38,222 nt of DNA from Thermus_A sp040290245 (lineage in GTDB: Bacteria > Deinococcota > Deinococci > Deinococcales > Thermaceae). The position numbers and the translations under genes are program-made. Shown piece after piece: positions 1-7,123 of the stretch. The notes beneath the pieces are model-generated. The model worked only from the letters and a program-made list of their open reading frames with translations. It did not search any database and was not told the origin of the DNA. The stretch's first letter is position 1; the number at the start of each line of letters is the position of its first letter. The stretch spans positions 1 through 38,222 of the forward strand of contig NZ_PSMQ01000013.1 in NCBI RefSeq assembly GCF_040290245.1, read 5' to 3'.

Positions 1-572
1 TGGAGCGGCTGGCCTGGGACCACCCGGACCGGGGCGCCTTGGGGCAAGGGGGGGTTGCTCCGAGGTACGCCGCCGCGTGACCCCGAAGGGGAGACCGAAA
101 GGCTGGGGGTGGGTGGGATAGGTGCTGCGGGGGGAGCTTCCACGTAAAGCGGGACAAAGGGGTCTGGGGGCAAAGCTGCCTCGCTGCTGCCAGGTACGCT
201 TCCGAGCGACCCCGAAGGGCTGCTTCGCGAAGCGAACACCGATGGGACCGAGGGGTTTCCCCCTGACGGAGAAGCGAAGCCGGCGACCGCCGCTTTGGAA
301 GCGGGCCCCTCAGGCTGGGCCGCGCCGGAAGGAGGAGTGGTCTTCGGCTCGGCCATAAAGGGGATCGGAAGCGCCTCGATCCCCGCAGGGGCCGTTTCTC
401 CCACCGGGGCCTGGCCACCTTTTTGGTTAGTTCCGAAGGGCCTGCCTTCTTGGGGGGTCGGTGCCTGGGCGGGCAGATAGAAGAGCGTATACCAGAGCGC
501 CACCGCCGAGGCGAAGAGAAGGGCGACCAAAAGGAGCTTGGTGGACTGGGGGAGGTTTTTCCAAAGCATCAT
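1..572 (-). CDS. pilW: PilW, competence/type IV pilus protein (partial, C-terminus outside window)
   Basis: The frame is open from ATG 572 to the window edge (190 codons seen). The start has a GGAGG six bases upstream and overlaps the pilO stop. Residues about 9-32 form one membrane segment (STKLLLVALLFASAVALWY), followed by a long Pro/Ser/Gly-rich stretch. In Thermus, PilW follows PilO and is needed for pilus and PilQ secretin assembly and for DNA uptake. The call rests mainly on this gene order and the N-terminal anchor, because low-complexity sequence is all that can be seen of the rest. The linker is built partly from the two short repeat families described separately (copies at 61-82, 191-211, 219-241 and probably 252-276), giving in-frame peptides such as SVFASRS and GSRGGVP. 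Confidence 0.7.
   Translation of the reverse strand, partial: MMLWKNLPQSTKLLLVALLFASAVALWYTLFYLPAQAPTPQEGRPFGTNQKGGQAPVGETAPAGIEALPIPFMAEPKTTPPSGAAQPEGPASKAAVAGFASPSGGNPSVPSVFASRSSPSGSLGSVPGSSEAALPPDPFVPLYVEAPPAAPIPPTPSLSVSPSGSRGGVPRSNPPLPQGAPVRVVPGQPL
61..82 (+). repeat. Type B repeat copy inside pilW
   Basis: CGAGGTACGC-CGC-CGCGTGACC, followed by CCGAAGGGG. Same outer arms as the tandem copies at 11544-11605, but the loop lacks the TGA/TAA found there, keeping the pilW frame open. Confidence 0.7.
191..211 (+). repeat. Type B repeat copy inside pilW (diverged)
   Basis: CAGGTACGCT-TCCG-AGCGACC, again followed by CCGAAGGG. Both stem arms differ from the main form but still pair (CGCT/AGCG). 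Confidence 0.6.
219..241 (-). repeat. Type A repeat copy inside pilW
   Basis: On the coding strand CGGTG, TTCGC-TTC-GCGAA, GCAGC: identical to the tandem copies in the transposon. Read as SVFASRSS in pilW. Confidence 0.9.
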
Positions 573-1162
573 CGCCCACCTCCCGAAGGGGTCTTGGCCA
601 GCATGTACAGGGTTAGGGTGAGGCTGGTGTTCAGGTTGGGGGATGGCTGGCCTTGCCCCCCTATGCTCAGGTTCAGCCCCGAAAGGGTGCTAAAGCGGGA
701 AAGCGCCTCCAGCCGCTTTAGGAAGGTGTAGGTCTCAGGGAAGGGGGCCTCCAACTGGAGGGCCAGGTTCACCGCCCGCACCTCGGGCACGGGGGCGGAG
801 GAGGGGGAGCGGGCCAGGGACTTAAGCACCACCCTGCTTCTGAGCGCCTCCTGGGAAAGCTCGTTCAAAACAGCGTAGAGTCTTTCCTCCTGGGGAAGCG
901 CCCTCAAAAAGGCCGCCCGTTCCGCCTGGAGCTGGGCCAGGGCTGCCCTGAGCTCCGGAAGAGCCCTTTGCGCCTGGAGGCCGCGGTTCCGTTCCAGGGT
1001 GAGCCGGTCAACCTCTTCCTGCACCTGGGCGATTTCCTGCTCTATAGGTGTGATGAGGAGGTAATACCAGGCCAACCCGAGAAGGACTACAAGAACGATG
1101 GAGAGAAGAGCCCACTCCCTTTGACCTAGGTTGCGAAGGCCGACCCCACCCCTAGCGAACAC
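569..1162 (-). CDS. pilO: PilO, type IV pilus inner-membrane assembly protein
   Basis: A 197-residue bitopic protein: a short cytoplasmic N-terminus (LGQREWALL), one membrane helix (LLSIVLVVLLGLAWYYLLI), a coiled coil about residues 35-75, then a small ferredoxin-like domain. It forms the PilMNO alignment complex with PilM and PilN. GTG 1162 is preferred because AAGGAGGTGA lies five bases upstream and because it overlaps the pilN stop by 11 bases. A longer open frame to 1276 exists but is pilN shadow. The stop overlaps the pilW start (translationally coupled). Confidence 0.88.
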   Translation of the reverse strand: MFARGGVGLRNLGQREWALLSIVLVVLLGLAWYYLLITPIEQEIAQVQEEVDRLTLERNRGLQAQRALPELRAALAQLQAERAAFLRALPQEERLYAVLNELSQEALRSRVVLKSLARSPSSAPVPEVRAVNLALQLEAPFPETYTFLKRLEALSRFSTLSGLNLSIGGQGQPSPNLNTSLTLTLYMLAKTPSGGGR

Positions 1163-1781
1163 CGGCCTCACCTCCTTGGGGCACCAGGCCCACGGTGGCG
1201 GAGAAGGTGTAAACCCCCCGGGCCGTGTCCAGGCTTGCCCCCTGGAAGCTGATGCCAAAGCGGGGGGAGGTCTCAAAGGCCCGGATAAAGCGGACCAACG
1301 CGGCCTGGTTCAGGGCCTCTCCTTGCAGGGCGAACTCCACTCGGACGGGCTTTCCGTCGTAGGCCCCGGCTTCGGCCTGGCGCTTCGCCTCCTCCTCGCT
1401 GAGAAGCTTCGTCCCCACGCTCTTAAGGGCCACGCTGAACCGATCCCCTTCCCGGGGGATCTGGCGGATGAACAGGCTCAGGTATTCGGACCAAGGGACG
1501 GAGTTTTTCCTGAGGTTTTCCCGGATGGCGAGGAGGCTCTCCAGGGCTTTTTTCTCCGCCTGGAGGCGGTTCTGTTCCGCGATGAAGGGCTTTAAGGCCT
1601 CCACCTCGGTCCTCAGGGTGTCCCGCTCGAGGCGCAGGCTGGAAAGCTGGCTTTGGACCGAGAAGTGCAAAACCCCCAGTATGCCCAGGACGGCCAGGGC
1701 GAAGAGGACGGCCACAAGCCGCCACCAGCCCGGCTCCACCCGGCGGCGCAGGTTCTTGGGGAGGAGGTTCAGCCTAATCAA
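1152..1781 (-). CDS. pilN: PilN, type IV pilus inner-membrane assembly protein
   Basis: A 209-residue protein with the family signature at the N-terminus (MIRLNLLPKNLRRR), which in PilN binds PilM. A membrane helix follows at about 21-41 (LVAVLFALAVLGILGVLHF), then a coiled coil (LSSLRLERDTLRTEVEAL) and a periplasmic fold. It begins at TTG 1781 and overlaps the pilM stop by 8 bases, as expected for a coupled operon. Confidence 0.9.
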   Translation of the reverse strand: MIRLNLLPKNLRRRVEPGWWRLVAVLFALAVLGILGVLHFSVQSQLSSLRLERDTLRTEVEALKPFIAEQNRLQAEKKALESLLAIRENLRKNSVPWSEYLSLFIRQIPREGDRFSVALKSVGTKLLSEEEAKRQAEAGAYDGKPVRVEFALQGEALNQAALVRFIRAFETSPRFGISFQGASLDTARGVYTFSATVGLVPQGGEAGVR

Positions 1782-2901
1782 GGGGGCTCACCCCCCTTAT
1801 GCCCAGGCCCACGGGGACGGTGAACTCCGGGGCCAGCCTGGCCAGTTCCTCGGGATCAACCCTCTTCCCGTCCACCTGGAGGCCTAGCCAGGGGTTCGCC
1901 TCCTGGAAGGTCAGGCCCAAAGCGTCCTGAAGCAGGGTGGAGAGGCCTCTGAGCTTGCTCCCCCCGCCGTAGAGCAGGCCTTGGTTGACCTCGAGGTCCC
2001 CCAGCTGGACCCGGAAGAACTCCAAGCTTCGCCGTATTTCCTGGGTGAGCTCTACCAAGACCGGGCGGATGGCGTCGTAGATGCGGGCCGGGCTGTACCG
2101 TTCCCGTTCCAGATCAAAGTCTAAAAGGAGCTCCTCGTCCTCGGTGGGAATGGTCGCCATGCCATACGCCCGCTTGACCTCCTCAGCCGCGAGGAGATCC
2201 AGGTTGAAGGCCCGGGCGATGGCCTCGGTGAAGCTCTGGCCGGAGAGGTCCAGAACCCGCGCCGCCAAAGGCCTGGTCCCCTGGGCCAAGACCATGGTGG
2301 TGGCGCTGCCCCCGATCTCCACCGCGAAGCTGGTCTGCCCCTCCAAAACCCCCTCCAGGGGGTAGAGGCCCGCGAAGGGCTTGACATCGATCACCAAGGG
2401 GATGAGGCCCGCGCTCTTCAGGGTCTCCACCAAGGAGGCCACCGTCTCCTGAAGGGCCGCGGCCACCGCCACCTGGACCTGCGCCCCTTCCCTGAGATCC
2501 TCCATGGGCTCGAGGGGGGCGAAGTCCAGGAGGACCTCGTCTATGGGAAAGGGGATGTACCGCTCCGCCTCCCAGCGGACGGCCTCCTCCATCTCTTTGA
2601 GGGGCATCTTGGGCACCTGGAGGATGCGGACCACCGTGGCCTGGCTGGGGACCGCGGTGACCACGTACCTTTTCCGCACCCCCGCTTGGAGGAAGAGCTC
2701 ACGGATCTCCTGGGCCAAGGCCGCGGGCTCCACCACCTGCCCCCCCACCAGGACCCCAGGCGGGGTGGGCCTTTGGGCGTAGGCCTTGAGGATGGGGGGG
2801 GAGCCTGTGCACTCCACCAGCTTCAGGCTCGAGGCCCCAATCTCCAGCCCCACCGCCTCAATACGCGGTTTAAATAGGTTTGACCATAAAAGTCGCACCA
2901 T
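1774..2901 (-). CDS. pilM: PilM, actin-like cytoplasmic ATPase of the pilus/competence machine
   Basis: An actin/FtsA-fold protein of 375 residues. The phosphate-1 motif is VGLEIGASSLKLVE near the N-terminus. Further family features are a segment resembling RWEAERYIPF and a C-terminal GGGSKLRGL loop. It binds the PilN N-terminus at the membrane. ATG 2901 (MVRLLWSNLF) is chosen because GGGAGG lies five bases upstream. The longer open frame to 2928 starts inside a hairpin repeat (2912-2934) that forms part of the leader. First gene of pilM-N-O-W; in Thermus pilQ normally follows, here beyond the window. Confidence 0.92.
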   Translation of the reverse strand: MVRLLWSNLFKPRIEAVGLEIGASSLKLVECTGSPPILKAYAQRPTPPGVLVGGQVVEPAALAQEIRELFLQAGVRKRYVVTAVPSQATVVRILQVPKMPLKEMEEAVRWEAERYIPFPIDEVLLDFAPLEPMEDLREGAQVQVAVAAALQETVASLVETLKSAGLIPLVIDVKPFAGLYPLEGVLEGQTSFAVEIGGSATTMVLAQGTRPLAARVLDLSGQSFTEAIARAFNLDLLAAEEVKRAYGMATIPTEDEELLLDFDLERERYSPARIYDAIRPVLVELTQEIRRSLEFFRVQLGDLEVNQGLLYGGGSKLRGLSTLLQDALGLTFQEANPWLGLQVDGKRVDPEELARLAPEFTVPVGLGIRGVSPLD

Positions 2902-2911
2902 GCTGGCCTCC

Positions 2912-2934
2912 CGGTGTTCGCCTCGCAAAGCAAC
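2912..2934 (+). repeat. Hairpin repeat, type A, in the pilM leader
   Basis: CGGTG, then TTCGC-CTC-GCAAA, then GCAAC. A diverged copy of the 24-bp repeat seen at 16258-16352. On the pilM (minus) strand it ends directly before the GGGAGG ribosome-binding site, so it lies in the operon's 5' leader. Confidence 0.7.
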
Positions 2935-2999
2935 CTTTGCAAATCCTAACCCCTCGGCGAATCTTAAAACGCAGACCGTGCGTCCATAGCCATGGCCTT

Positions 3000-3005
3000 A
3001 CTATA
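3000..3005 (-). promoter_or_regulatory. Putative -10 box for the pilMNOW operon
   Basis: TATAGT on the minus strand, about 100 bases before pilM. No convincing -35 hexamer is visible 16-18 bases upstream. If used, the leader RNA would include the type A hairpin at 2912-2934. Confidence 0.35.
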
Positions 3006-3045
3006 CCATACACCGAAACGCGACCTGGCTAGGGCCCGTGTCCGG

Positions 3046-3068
3046 GCTGCTTCCCGAAGGGAACACCG
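3046..3068 (-). repeat. Hairpin repeat, type A, between pilM and the lysine gene
   Basis: Read on the minus strand: CGGTG, stem TTCCC-TTC-GGGAA, then GCAGC. Same variant as the fourth tandem copy at 16330-16352. It lies in non-coding DNA between two minus-strand genes. Confidence 0.75.
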
Positions 3069-3123
3069 GTAGGCCAACCCACCGCTTTTTGCAAGGAGCC
3101 GTTAGCACACGGGTGGAGCCCTT

Positions 3124-3143
3124 CCCCCGGCCATGGCCGGGGG
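3124..3143. terminator. Perfect 20-bp palindrome downstream of homoisocitrate dehydrogenase
   Basis: CCCCCGGCCATGGCCGGGGG is a perfect palindrome 14 bases beyond the stop of the minus-strand dehydrogenase gene. The only T-run (ATTTT) is on the plus-strand side, so as an intrinsic terminator it would work on plus-strand RNA. On the minus strand it may act as a 3' end hairpin without a U-tract. Confidence 0.45.
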
Positions 3144-3157
3144 ATTTTCGTTCGGCC

Positions 3158-4156
3158 TCAGGCCATGGCCCGGAGGACCGCCTCGGTAAACGCCTCCGTG
3201 GTGGCCGTGCCCCCCAGGTCCGGGGTGTGGGGGCCTTCGGCTAAAACCTTGTCCACTGCGGCTTCGATGCGCCGGGCGGCTTCCTCTTCCCCCAGGTGCT
3301 CTAAGAGCATGGCCGCGGAGAGGATGGTGGCCGTGGGGTTGGCGATGCCCTTCCCCGCGATATCGGGGGCGGAGCCGTGGACGGGCTCGAAGACCGCGTA
3401 CCGGTCTCCGATGTTTCCGGAAGGGGCAAGCCCCAGACCCCCCACGAGCCCGGCGGTGAGGTCGGAGAGGATGTCCCCAAGGAGATTGGTGGTGACGATC
3501 ACATCAAACTGCTCGGGGCGCATCACGAGCTGCATGGCGCAGTTGTCCACGATGATGTCCTTGAAGCTGACCCCGGGGAAGCCCTGGGCCACCTCCCTGA
3601 CCGTGTCCAGGAAGAGGCCCTGGGTGACGGGGAGGACGTTGGCTTTGTGCGCCGCGTGAAGGAGTTTCCTTTCCCGCCTCGAGGCCAGGTTGAACGCAAA
3701 CCGGCCGATGCGTTCGCTAGCCCTCCTGGAGATCACCGCGTCCGCGATGGCCACGTCCAGGTACCGCCTTTCCTGCTCCACATAGAGCCCTTCCGTGTTC
3801 TCCCGGACGATGACCAGGTCCACCCCTGGGCGGCTTTTGGGGACGGGGCGGGACTTGGCTGGCCGCACGTTGGCGTAAAGGTCCAGGCGCCGCCTTAGGT
3901 AGCGGATGGCCCCGAAGAAGCCAGGCACCTTCCGGGTGGGGCTGGTGGCGGCCCCGAAGAGGGTGGCGTCCGAGGCCATGATTTTCTCCACCGTCTCCTC
4001 GGGAACGGATACCCCTCTTCGTTCAAAGGTCTCCCAGCCCGCCTCGGCCTCTATAAACTCCAGAGGAAGCCCTGTGGCCTCCAGAACCCTCCGCGCCGCC
4101 GGGACCACCTCGTGCCCGATGCCGTCGCCTTCAATCAAGCAGATGCGATACGCCAT
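3158..4156 (-). CDS. Homoisocitrate dehydrogenase (AAA lysine pathway)
   Basis: A 332-residue beta-decarboxylating dehydrogenase. It converts homoisocitrate to 2-oxoadipate with NAD+ in the alpha-aminoadipate lysine route used by Thermus. Visible motifs: LIEGDGIGHEV at the N-terminus, FFGAIRYLRRRLDLYANVRP (substrate-binding Arg cluster), VRENTEGLYVEQE, KANVLPVTQGLF, the metal-binding VTTNLLGDILSDL and the NAD+ loop VHGSAPDIAGKGIANP. The RYLRRRLDLY segment matches Thermus HICDH as I remember it, rather than isopropylmalate or isocitrate dehydrogenase. SD-like GGGGGAAAGG sits just upstream of ATG 4156. Confidence 0.9.
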   Translation of the reverse strand: MAYRICLIEGDGIGHEVVPAARRVLEATGLPLEFIEAEAGWETFERRGVSVPEETVEKIMASDATLFGAATSPTRKVPGFFGAIRYLRRRLDLYANVRPAKSRPVPKSRPGVDLVIVRENTEGLYVEQERRYLDVAIADAVISRRASERIGRFAFNLASRRERKLLHAAHKANVLPVTQGLFLDTVREVAQGFPGVSFKDIIVDNCAMQLVMRPEQFDVIVTTNLLGDILSDLTAGLVGGLGLAPSGNIGDRYAVFEPVHGSAPDIAGKGIANPTATILSAAMLLEHLGEEEAARRIEAAVDKVLAEGPHTPDLGGTATTEAFTEAVLRAMA

Positions 4157-4199
4157 ACCTTTCCCCCTGGGGGCGGGGCCCTCAGAAGAATATACCTCT

Positions 4200-4829
4200 T
4201 TACCCCAACCTCAAAAGGGCCCAGGCCAGGGCTAAGACCAGGAGGAGCCTAAAAAGCACCGCCCTTTTCGGCCCCCGCACGCCCCCCGCTGCCCGTACAC
4301 CCCCTTCCACCACCGCACCGAAGAGGCCCATGAGGATGAGGAGATCCCCTGGGCTGATGGCCTTATGCAACCGGTAAAGGGGGATCACATCCCCCAGAAA
4401 GGGGAGCCGGGTTTGTCCCGTGAGGAGGGTGTGCACCCCGTCCCCTTGCCGGCTTAAAAGCTCCACCCAGTCCTTTAGGCCCACCCGGACCAGGATCTCG
4501 GGGCTTACCGGCATATGCCCCCCGTTGGCCAGGATGACCAGGGTGTTCAGGAAAAGCCCCAGAAAGACCAGGTAGAGGCTTTTAAGGTGGCGGTTCTGCC
4601 ATAGGCCGTACCCCACCAGGGCCAGGACCCAGAGCTTGGCCAGGGGCCCGGCGTAGGAGGGGGCGAGAAGGCCCCGGTAGGTCAGGTAGGCCAGGGCGCC
4701 CTCGCCCAAGGCGGCGAGAAGGAAGGCCCAGGCCGCTTTCAGCTCGATTCGTCCGAGGTCTTGGAGCCTTGCCCCAAGGGCGAGGGCGAGGGCCAGTCCA
4801 GCGAGGACTGCTGCGAGGTAGAGTGAGAT
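4200..4829 (-). CDS. DUF5317-like membrane protein (start uncertain)
   Basis: A membrane protein with about five hydrophobic segments. It carries the motif GGHMPVSPE and a LGDVIPLYRL...SPGDLLILMG segment that I associate with DUF5317, whose function is unknown. The first good conventional in-frame start (TTG 4709) would remove a family-like N-terminus (LALALALGARLQDLGRIEL). Reading back from there, a GGAGGT at 4836-4841 stands six bases before an ATC codon at 4829, with no ATG/GTG in frame; CTG 4796 is the other option. With 4829 the gene overlaps the 3' end of the HD-GYP gene by about 90 bases. Confidence 0.6.
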   Translation of the reverse strand: MSLYLAAVLAGLALALALGARLQDLGRIELKAAWAFLLAALGEGALAYLTYRGLLAPSYAGPLAKLWVLALVGYGLWQNRHLKSLYLVFLGLFLNTLVILANGGHMPVSPEILVRVGLKDWVELLSRQGDGVHTLLTGQTRLPFLGDVIPLYRLHKAISPGDLLILMGLFGAVVEGGVRAAGGVRGPKRAVLFRLLLVLALAWALLRLG

Positions 4830-6235
4830 AGGAACACCTCCCGATCTTTCCAGACAGGGTCTTTCTCCCAGAGCTCGGTGAAGAGTTCCACCAGCCTGGG
4901 GTCAAACTGAACGCCCGCGAGGTCTTTCATCTCCTGTAGGGCCTCCTCCGGGGTTTTGGCCTTGCGGTAACTCCGGTCCGAGGTCATGGCCTCGTAGGCG
5001 TCGGCCAGGCCCACGATGCGGGCCTCGAGGGGGATCTCATGCCCCGCAAGCCGGTCGGGGTAGCCCCGGCCGTCCCAGCGCTCGTGATGGTGGCGGATGA
5101 TCCGGTAGACCGCCTCCTTAAAGGCCGCCTTGGCTGGGGCCATGAGCCTGACCCCCAGCACGGGGTGGCTTTCCATCAGGGCCCTTTCCTCGGGGCTTAG
5201 GAGGCCGTCCTTAAGGAGGATGCGATCCGGCAGGCCCATCTTGCCGATGTCGTGGATGCGGGCCCCCAGGTAGACCACCCCGGGGTCAAGGTTCCCGGCA
5301 TTCCCTTGAGAAAGCGACTGGCCTTCGGGGCCTTCCTTTGGGAAAGAGGCACCTTCCCGCTGGGCCAGATAGGCCTGGGCCAGGTCCCTGGCGATATGGG
5401 CCACCCGCTCGGAGTGGAGGCGGGTCTGGGGGTCCTTGGCCTCCAGGGCGTTCATGAGGAGCTGGAGCGAGGTGTCCAGGGCCCTCCTGAGGCGCACCGC
5501 CTCGTCCCAGTAGTGGCGGCTGTAGTAAAGGGGGATGAGGAAGAGGAGGACCGTCCACCCCCCCCAGCCCCCCACCAGGGGGGCCTCGTACCCCCGGGCC
5601 AGGAGGAGGGCCAGGGGGGAGAGGAAGAGGTAGCTGGCTGCCAGCCAGCGCCAGTTCTCCAACCAGATCTTCCCGAGGTCTGCCCCGGAGGCGAGATGGA
5701 TGACGAAGGAGACGAGGGTGATGTTGGTGAGAAAGAAGGCGAGGCTGGCGCCGGCGATGCCAAGGCCGGCGCTCAGGTCCCAGGGGCCCAGGAAAAGGGG
5801 GACGGCCTCGGTCAAAGACCGCCAGGCCAAGGCGGCAAAGGCGGTGGAAAGGGCCATCTGGGTGCGGTTGAAGAGGTCCTTAAACCAGGGGTAGCTGGGC
5901 CTGCCCAGGCTGGGACTCAGGTAGAAGAGGAAGACAAGCAGGGGGGCGAACCAGGGGGGGAAGAGGACGGCCAGGGCCAGGGCGATGACGAAAAGCTGGG
6001 AGATGCTGGCGCTCATGGGGAGGTAGACGGCGATCCGCTGGGACCAGGCCACTATCCCTCCCCAGAAGAGGAGCTCCCACCAGGCCCTTTGGGGCCAGGC
6101 GAAGCCGTAAAGGCGCAAAAGGAGGAGCTCAAAGGCCAGAAGGCCAAGGAGGAGGGCCAGGAGGTAGAGGAGGATGGGCCTTGGGGGCATGGGAAGGGCC
6201 TGGAGCCTAGCCCAAAGGGAGCGAAGCCGCTGCAT
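4739..6235 (-). CDS. Membrane-anchored HD-GYP domain protein (probable c-di-GMP phosphodiesterase)
   Basis: About 498 residues. Roughly the first 240 hold seven or eight membrane helices; an HD-GYP domain follows. The domain shows HSERVAHIARDL, HDIGKMGLPDRIL, the metal-binding HHHERWDGRGYPD (the GYP signature) and LADAYEAMTSDRSYR. A loop of about 25 residues rich in Gly, Glu and Ser sits between HSERV and HDIGK. Active members hydrolyse c-di-GMP; here activity is inferred. ATG 6235 (MQRLRSLW) is preferred to 6268, which would lie in the terminator of the preceding peptide gene. A TATGCT -10 box ends nine bases before it. Confidence 0.85.
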   Translation of the reverse strand: MQRLRSLWARLQALPMPPRPILLYLLALLLGLLAFELLLLRLYGFAWPQRAWWELLFWGGIVAWSQRIAVYLPMSASISQLFVIALALAVLFPPWFAPLLVFLFYLSPSLGRPSYPWFKDLFNRTQMALSTAFAALAWRSLTEAVPLFLGPWDLSAGLGIAGASLAFFLTNITLVSFVIHLASGADLGKIWLENWRWLAASYLFLSPLALLLARGYEAPLVGGWGGWTVLLFLIPLYYSRHYWDEAVRLRRALDTSLQLLMNALEAKDPQTRLHSERVAHIARDLAQAYLAQREGASFPKEGPEGQSLSQGNAGNLDPGVVYLGARIHDIGKMGLPDRILLKDGLLSPEERALMESHPVLGVRLMAPAKAAFKEAVYRIIRHHHERWDGRGYPDRLAGHEIPLEARIVGLADAYEAMTSDRSYRKAKTPEEALQEMKDLAGVQFDPRLVELFTELWEKDPVWKDREVFLSHSTSQQSSLDWPSPSPLGQGSKTSDESS

Positions 6236-6251
6236 GCTGGCCCAAGCATAC

Positions 6252-6280
6252 CAAAAAAAACCGGCCAACCGGGTTGGCCG
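6252..6280 (-). terminator. Intrinsic terminator of the small peptide gene
   Basis: On the minus strand a CGGCCAAC/GTTGGCCG stem with a 3-base loop is followed by eight T residues (plus-strand A-run 6253-6260). It lies 18 bases past the peptide stop codon and separates that gene from the HD-GYP gene. Confidence 0.85.
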
Positions 6281-6297
6281 TCCAGGGTCTGGGGGGG

Positions 6298-6387
6298 TTA
6301 GTCCCAGCTTGCGCCAGCGCCGGCGGCAAGGCCAAGGGCGATCAGGCTACCGATGAGACCGAGAACCTTGAGAAGCACCTTTTTCAT
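6298..6387 (-). CDS. Small hydrophobic peptide, 29 residues, own transcription unit
   Basis: Not a family I recognise. The product begins MKKVLLKVLGLIGSL, continues Ala/Gly-rich and ends GASWD: a basic N-terminus, a hydrophobic core and an acidic end. AAGGAGGG stands six bases before ATG 6387 (a second ATG at 6393 is too close to the SD). Upstream is TTGACA-17-TAGCTT and downstream a strong terminator, so this looks like a real mini-gene. It could be a membrane peptide, toxin-like peptide or peptide signal; nothing decides between these. The frame also extends upstream to GTG 6489 (63 residues, with a second hydrophobic segment and an AAAGGAGG at 6501-6508), which is an alternative start. Confidence 0.6.
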   Translation of the reverse strand: MKKVLLKVLGLIGSLIALGLAAGAGASWD

Positions 6388-6436
6388 CTTCATCCCTCCT
6401 TTTTGGGCTCGGGGGGTTTCCCCTTCGCTTGATTCC

Positions 6437-6474
6437 AAGCTAGAGGGTAAGATGAGGGATGTCAAGAGGGTAAG
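6437..6474 (-). promoter_or_regulatory. Promoter of the small peptide gene with direct repeats
   Basis: On the minus strand, -35 TTGACA at 6460-6465, a 17-base spacer, and -10 TAGCTT at 6437-6442. The 10-bp repeat AGAGGGTAAG (plus strand) occurs at 6442-6451 and 6465-6474, a 23-bp period, bracketing the spacer and touching both hexamers. This arrangement suggests an operator. Confidence 0.6.
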
Positions 6475-6540
6475 AACAAGTATCAGCACGATAAAAATCG
6501 CCTCCTTTGCCACAGTTGTATGGATAAAAGCTAAACAATA

Positions 6541-6853
6541 AACCCAGCATAGCCCAGGGCCTGCCGGTGGGGCGGTGGGGGGATGGGGGGAACCCTCTGC
6601 CGGGCCAAGCGGGTGGCGGCGCGGTTTTGCCGGCTTAAAGGCGGATAAGGATGCGGCAAACCCCGGGGGCGGTCTCCCCACCGGGGTTTGGGACCGGATC
6701 TTCTTGAATCATCGCACCCCGAATACAGGCCCGAATCGGCCGCCAGAAATCCTTGCGGAAACCCTAAATCCGGTAATGCGTTCGCGGATCGCGGGCTTAA
6801 CCGGCTTATGGAACCCCCCTTTGGTCCCACCCCCTTTGCGCTTTCCAGCATAC
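6541..6853. other. Non-coding stretch between tRNA-Val terminator and peptide gene
   Basis: No convincing gene on either strand; the open frames here lack family resemblance and SD sequences. It holds one clear hairpin, AAACCCCGG/CCGGGGTTT at 6658-6689. Nothing else stands out. Confidence 0.5.
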
Positions 6854-6882
6854 CAAAAGGAAAGGCCCCCCTCTGGGGGGCT
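6854..6882 (-). terminator. Intrinsic terminator of the tRNA-Cys/tRNA-Val unit
   Basis: On the minus strand GCCCCCC-AGA-GGGGGGC is followed by CTTTCCTTTT, starting about three bases after the tRNA-Val CCA end. Confidence 0.75.
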
Positions 6883-6884
6883 AC

Positions 6885-6961
6885 TGGTGGGCGCGAGAGG
6901 ACTTGAACCTCCGACCCCTACCGTGTCAAGGTAGTGCTCTGGCCACCTGAGCTACGCGCCC
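6885..6961 (-). tRNA. tRNA-Val (GAC)
   Basis: Cloverleaf on the minus strand: acceptor GGGCGCG/CGCGCCC, anticodon arm CTACC-TTGACAC-GGTAG with anticodon GAC, T-arm GGTTCAAGTCC, discriminator A and an encoded CCA. 77 nt. It lies four bases after tRNA-Cys, so the two are co-transcribed. Confidence 0.95.
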
Positions 6962-6965
6962 TTGC

Positions 6966-7040
6966 TGGAGGCGCCGGCCGGATTCGAACCGGCGAATGGA
7001 GGTTTTGCAGACCTCTGCCTTACCGCTTGGCTACGGCGCC
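6966..7040 (-). tRNA. tRNA-Cys (GCA)
   Basis: Cloverleaf on the minus strand: acceptor GGCGCCG/CGGCGCC, anticodon arm GAGGT-CTGCAAA-ACCTC with anticodon GCA, T-arm GGTTCGAATCC, encoded CCA. 75 nt. First gene of the pair. Confidence 0.95.
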
Positions 7041-7053
7041 GTAGCCAGTTTCG

Positions 7054-7083
7054 ATGGTAGCACGGGGGCTAAGGGTGTGTCAA
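7054..7083 (-). promoter_or_regulatory. Promoter of tRNA-Cys/tRNA-Val
   Basis: On the minus strand, -35 TTGACA (7078-7083) and -10 TACCAT (7054-7059) with an 18-base spacer; the -10 box ends 13 bases before tRNA-Cys. Confidence 0.75.
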
Positions 7084-7110
7084 CAAAGCGCCTGTGTAAG
7101 GGGCTTTGTG

Positions 7111-7116
7111 TATGAT
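7111..7116 (+). promoter_or_regulatory. -10 box of a leaderless promoter (kinase gene)
   Basis: TATGAT ends seven bases before ATG 7124, so transcription would start at or next to the start codon. It lies back to back with the tRNA promoter on the other strand. Confidence 0.5.
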
Positions 7117-7123
7117 GCGGGGA

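Noticed and set aside
5252..6301. 349-codon plus-strand frame opposite the HD-GYP gene
   Set aside because: Gly/Glu/Pro-rich mirror of a high-GC3 gene; no family features. The minus strand clearly encodes HD-GYP motifs.
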